Below, piece after piece: positions 8,306 to 14,300 of a DNA stretch of 14,664 bases. The translations under genes and the position numbers were made by a program. Below the pieces are notes generated by a model. The model was not told the DNA's origin and made no database searches. It saw only the letters and a list, made by a program, of their open reading frames with translations. The stretch is from Baffinella frigidus (Eukaryota > Cryptophyceae > Cryptomonadales > Baffinellaceae), in assembly GCA_026770585.1 (NCBI GenBank), contig MU647718.1:47257-61920 (forward strand). The letters are read 5' to 3'. Every line of letters begins with the position of its first letter. Positions within the stretch are counted from its first letter, which is position 1.

Positions 8306-11300
8306 CCAGGCAGAGAGAGAGAGAGGATCCAGGCAGGATTAGCACCAAGGACCCTCTGGTTATGACTCGTCGACAAACCTGGCATCAATCACTAGAATCA
8401 GGCGAGCCTAAATATTGAGAAATACGGTATGGGGTACGGTACGCCGCCGAGCTCCGAAGACCAAGACCGAATCTGAACGTGTGACGTGGGTTGGCGTTGG
8501 CAGATCGACCTACGACAAGCCGGGCGAGTTCATCCTCCTAGTCATAAGCCAGCGGAGTTTATCCTCCTATTATGACCAGTCGGCAAACCTGGCGCAAACC
8601 AGTAGAATCGACTTCCGCAAATCAGTAGAACCGACTTCAGGCGAATCTGAACAGGTGGGTTGAATTGTTGGTTGGCGTTGAATCTAGTAGGTGACGCAAT
8701 GTGGGGTGGGTTGGCAGATCGACCTACGATAAGCCAGCGGAGTTTATCCTCCTAGTCGAGAAGGACGCCGCCTTCCAGCGCCTCGCTGAGGACAAGTACT
8801 CCCCCTACTGTATGCCGTGGCACCCTACCACCAACCCTCACAACTTGGGCAACTCGAAAAAGTCAAAAACACCAAATCCCCTTGGAGGCCGTCGGAATCC
8901 GACGGCCTTCAAGGAGATTTTTGGAGCCATGTCCCCCGATTTGCCCAGACTGTGAGGGTGAGTGGTACCATACCTTCCGTAGGACCCTGCGGAGTGCCTT
9001 TCAGTGCCTCGCCGAGGACAAGTACTTCCCCTACTGTATGCCGTGGCCCCCTACCATACCTACTTTAGACGTGACCGGGAGCAATCATAAGTTGACACCC
9101 TTGCAGAATAGCCCGAAAACGGGCTATTCTTCCAAAAGTTGACCTCGCGGCACTGGGGGGTTGACTTTTGCTATTGACCACCCCTCAGATCTACCATACC
9201 TTCCGTAGGACCCTGCGGAGTGCCTTTCAGCGCCTCGCTGAGGACAAGTACCACCACTCCCCGCTCTGCCCCAGCCTATTCGGGCCCACCACTTTCGTGT
9301 GTCCGGGCTCGTTCCCGCGCCAAAAGTTGACGGGTTGGTACCGCCACCCAGGGACGGGTTTGTACCGCATACCCAACGTGTCGGCTTGAGAATGTTCGGT
9401 GAGCCGAGTGAGGCAGAGTTTGTCCATGATGGTGGTCGAGAAGGACGCTGTCTTCCATCGTCTCGCCGAGGGCAAGTGCGCACCCTCCCAGTACCACTAC
9501 AGTAGGGTGCTACACTGTAGCACCCTCAGTGTAGCACCCTACTGTATTGTCACACTGCAACCCTATCGCCAACACACCACACACCCTGATCCCTCATCTC
9601 TAATCCCTAATCCCTAATCCCTAATCTCTAGAACCTGAACCCTGAACCCCAAACCCTACACCCTACACCCTAAACCCTAAACCCTAAACCCTGAATCCTG
9701 AACCCTAAACCCTAAACCCTAAACCCTAAACCCTAAACCCCAACGCCCCCCCCGCAGGTTCAGCAACACGTTCTAGCTCTGTCCGAATAATTATGGGCTC
9801 CCCATCAATTCGCCACCCCCCCCGAAATTTCCCATGTGAGTTTCCTGGGGGGGGGCTGCAAAATTCACATGGGAAATTTCGGGGGGGGGGGCGAATTGAT
9901 GGGGAGCCCAAATTTACTGGGACAGAGCTAGACGTTCTCTTCCTCGAGTTCAGGGTGGTTCGCGGAAACTCTCAACTCTAACCCCTGAACCCTACCCCCT
10001 AGCCCCCTGAACCTCAACCATGCACCATGCACCATAAACCATAAACCATAAACCATAAACCCTAATCTCTCTCCGCCCCCCCCCTGCATCATCACTCCTG
10101 GTGGGGTTTAGGCTTGACCTACAAAACCCTAAACAACAGACCATAAACCATAAACCATAAACCATAAACCATAAACCATAAACCATAAACCCCAAACCAT
10201 CCACCATAGATCATAAACCATAGACCATAAACCAAAGACCATAAACCATAAACCATAAACCATAAACCATAAACCATAACCCCCCCCCCCCCTGCAGGTT
10301 CTACAACACATACCCATGCATCATCATCACGGGCAAGGGCGAGGCCGACCTCGCGACCCGCATGTTCCTCCGCAGGGTCCACCCCCCACCCCCCAAACCC
10401 TAAACCCTAAAGGCTAGGACCCCTAAACCTCGACGGCTAGGGCATTTTCCAAGATAAACCCTCGAAACCCGAAACCGTAAACCCCGTAGAGTTGACGGTT
10501 GACACACACCCAACCGACACCCGGCGAAACCCTAAACCCTAAACCCTAGACCCTAGACCCTAGACACTAAACACTAAACCCTAAACCCTAAACCCTAGAC
10601 CCTAAACCCTAAACTCTAAACCCTAGGGTTTTGTCGAATATTTAAACCCGAAACCCGAATTCCGAAACCCTGAAACCCTACCCGCATGTTGCTTCGCAGG
10701 GTCCACCCCCCGAACCCCTAACTCCTATATGCTAGGGTGGTTACCCTGAACCCTGCACGCTGAACCCTAGATCCTTCGAGGGTGCATCGACCCTAAACGC
10801 TAGGGCGGTTTCAAAGATCTAAACCCTGAACCCCAAACCCCAAACCCCAAACCCCAAACCCCAAACCCCAAACCCCAAACCCCCGAACCCTGGACCCTAA
10901 CCTCCAAACCCTGGATCCTCAACCCCATACCCCAAACCCCAAACCCTAAAACCAATACCCTGACAGGTAAAGGAGGCGCTGAAGATTCCGATTTTGGGGC
11001 TATTCGATTCAGACGCACACGGCCTCAAGATCCTTTCCGTGTATGCAGCCCCCCCCCCCCACCACTTAGCAGCGCCCGAGTTCTATCTCCCCCGAATTTT
11101 CGGGGATCAGTTCGAGCCCCTTGCCCTGAAATGAATTGCCATTTGTCCAGAATCGTTTCGATGGACACATGATCGAAGGTCCCGGTGGCTGCTGAGTGGC
11201 GCGGAACCGTGGAGTCGTTGATGGAGTGTCTTTTCAGCGCGGATCCTTAATGGAGTGGCGTTCATGTCTTTTCAGGTGCATGCACGGGTCGGGCCCCGAA

Positions 11301-14300
11301 CCCGAAACCCGAAACCCTCAGCCTTAAGCCCCAAACCCCAAACACTAAACCGCAAGCCGGAGAGTAGGGTATGTGGTATCATCAATGGAGTAGCGTTCGT
11401 GTCTTTCCAGCCGTAGGATATAGTATGTGGTATATCATTAATGGTGTGTCTCGTGGGTCATTTCAGGCGTAAGCCGTAGGGTAGGGTAGGGTATTATGTG
11501 GTATCATTAATGGAGAGTCTTTTCGCAGGTACATGCAAGGCGCAGAGGCCAATTAATGGTGTCTTTTCAGCATGATCATCAACTATGCATTGATGAGGAT
11601 TGTGCCTTTTCGAAGGTACATGCAAGGGTCAGAGGCCATGTCGCACGACTCTGCCAACCTCGCTACCCCCGATATCAAGGTCCCTCCCTCCCTCCCTCCC
11701 TCCCTCCCTCCATCCATCCCTCACTCCCTCACTCCCTCCATCCACCCCCCCCTCCCTAGGCGCTCCTCAGCAGGGAGACGCTCTCGGCGTGTCCCGAAAA
11801 GCAGTGGCTGGGGGTGCGGCCATCAGCCCTGGACCGCTCACGTCAACCCTACACCCTAGGGCGTTTCCACAGACCTAACCCCGAAACCCTGCACTCTAAA
11901 CACTGAACACTGAACACTGAACCCTAGGCCCTAGACCCTTCCCCCTCAACCCTGAAAACCTTCAACTCTCAACCTGAAACGCAGTGGCTGGGCGTGCAGC
12001 CATCCTGGACAAGTACCTGGACAAGTACAACCTAGGGTGTCTCCGAAGATCTAAACCCTAACCCCCAAAACCCAACCCCCAAAACCCGAACCCCGAAATG
12101 CAGTGGCTGGGGGTGCGGCCATCCGACCTGGACCGCTCTCTCCCCCCCTCCATCCCTCTCTCCATGCCTCCCTCCCTCGGCCCTCCTCATCACTGTCGCT
12201 GACGCTGGCCGCGTCCGCGCTTGCAGTGGCTGGGGGTGCGGCCATCAGACCTGGACAAGTACAACGTCCCGGACGACTGCCGCCTCGACCTCACGCCCCA
12301 CGACATCGCTTTCGCGGTTCGTCCCCTCAAAACGGCTTTCGTTTTTTGACCATCATTTTGACCGTCAGATAATTTTGACCATCTGTTTGACTAGATGGTC
12401 AAACCATCTGTTTGACCATAATTGCGGAGGCCTCCATCAGACTAGGTGATTGGAAGGTTGGTCGGTGGGAAGGTTGGGTGGCTGGGTGGCTGGGTGGTTG
12501 GTGCCACGTCCCGGAGGGGTGCTCGAGCTCACGCCCCACGACATTGCCTTTGCGGTTCTCTCTCTCCCCCTTTTGAAATCTAACCCCTACACCCTAAACC
12601 CTAAAAAAAATCTGAAGCCCCAAACCCGAGACCCGAGACCCGAAACTTCACGCCCCACCACATCGCCATCGCGGTTCGCCCCCTACAACCCTGAATCCCA
12701 AACTCTAAATACGAAAGTCCACGCGACCGTCGGTTTGACCATCAGCCGTCAGTTTGACCATCAGCCTCAAAAAAAACTAAAACATAAACCCTGGACACCA
12801 AAACCCAAACCATCAACCCTAAACCCTATACCCGAAAACCGTAAAAGAGGAGAGCCTGAGCGAGAAGCCGTCAAAAAAAACAAAAAAGAATCCCAAACCC
12901 CAAACCACAAACCACAAACCACAAACCACAAACCACAAACTCCAAACCCCAACCCCCAAACACTAACCCCGAAAACAATAACACAGGAGAGCCTGCGAGA
13001 GAAGCCGTACATCCAGAAGCGAAAGGAGTGGGTCAAGGAGCTCGACAGGATTTGAACACTAGCGTGACCATCACTTTGACCATCAGTTTAGTTTGACCAT
13101 CAGTTTGACCATCAGTTTAGTTTGACCATCAAAAAAATGAGCCCCAAACGCCAACCGCCAAGCCCCAAGCCCCAAACACTAACCATGAAAACTGTATCTC
13201 AGGAGAGCCTTCGAGAGAAGCCGTACATCCAGAAGCGAAAGGAGTGGGTCAAGGAGCTTGACAAGATGCTCGCCATGAAAGTCAAGGCTGAGATCCGTGC
13301 GTACCCTACACCATACACCCTCAAGATTCCATACACCCTGAAGATATGAAGGTTTTCCATACACCCTGAATTAGGGTACAACATACCCCCTGGCTACACC
13401 ATACACCCTGAAGATTCCATACACCCTGAAGATTAGGGTACACCATACACCCTGAATTAGGGTACACCATACACCCTGGCTACACCATACACCCTCAAGA
13501 TTAGGGTCCGTGCGCACCCTAACCTTACACCCTAAACCCTGCACCCTGAGCCGCACGGACCCTGAACCCTAAACCCTAAAGCCTAGAGCTTGACAAGATG
13601 CTCGCCATGAAAGTCAAGGCTGAGATCCGTGCGTACCCCAAACCCTAACCCTTAATTCTGCCCTGCTCTCTTTTCCTGAGGACCTTACACCCTAAACCCT
13701 AAACCCTAAACCCTCAATTTTGGGACACAAATAATTATTGCGTTAGTTCTGGGGGGGGTGCACCTTGACTGGGTGTCTCGGGGGGGATGCAGAGGCGGTG
13801 AACCCCCTGCTCGTTTTGACTGGTTTTGACCTGGTAGGGGTAGACTAGGTGCATTTTGGGGGTTGACTGGGTGTTTTCCGGGTGTGGCTTTTGGCTGGGT
13901 TTTTCTCGGGTATGCAATTTGACTGGGTGTGTCGGTGTCACCCTGGCTCCCTGGCATGCTGCCGTCGACACGCTGCTACAGGGGTACCTCGCTCATAAGA
14001 AACTGCCCCCCCCTAGGACCACCGTAGGGCCATAGGCATAGGCCTACTGTAGGGTCCTAGCGGGAGGCGGTTTCTTATGAGCGAGGTACCCCTGTACCCC
14101 CTTAACCCTGGGGTGCAGAGGCGTTGGCATCCAATGCTTTCCAGTACCTGACTCAAGTCTACCTGCCACGGATGAACGATGATTTAATATAAAAATAAAA
14201 ATAAAAGATAAATAAAAGATAAAAATAAATGATACATAAAAATAAAACAAAATGTTGACTGTGCGTCGCGGGGGTGTGCAGAGGCGTTCACCTCCAAGGG

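Noticed and set aside
8115-8418. Open frames on both strands over GGATCCAGGCAG repeats
   Set aside because: Low-complexity minisatellite open in opposite directions at once; no coding features.
8504-8543. Upstream exon 9 copy as a real exon spliced to later copies
   Set aside because: It ends at CTAGTC without the EKDA segment, and joining it to other copies would duplicate or lose residues; 8718-8795 alone gives the full conserved sequence.
9992-10382. Minus-strand YGLWFMV-repeat proteins
   Set aside because: They are antisense translations of the ACCATAA tandem array.
12450-13055. 201-codon plus-strand open frame
   Set aside because: It runs through intron minisatellites and the frameshifted exon 13 copy; only its last 22 residues (exon 14 echo) derive from coding DNA.
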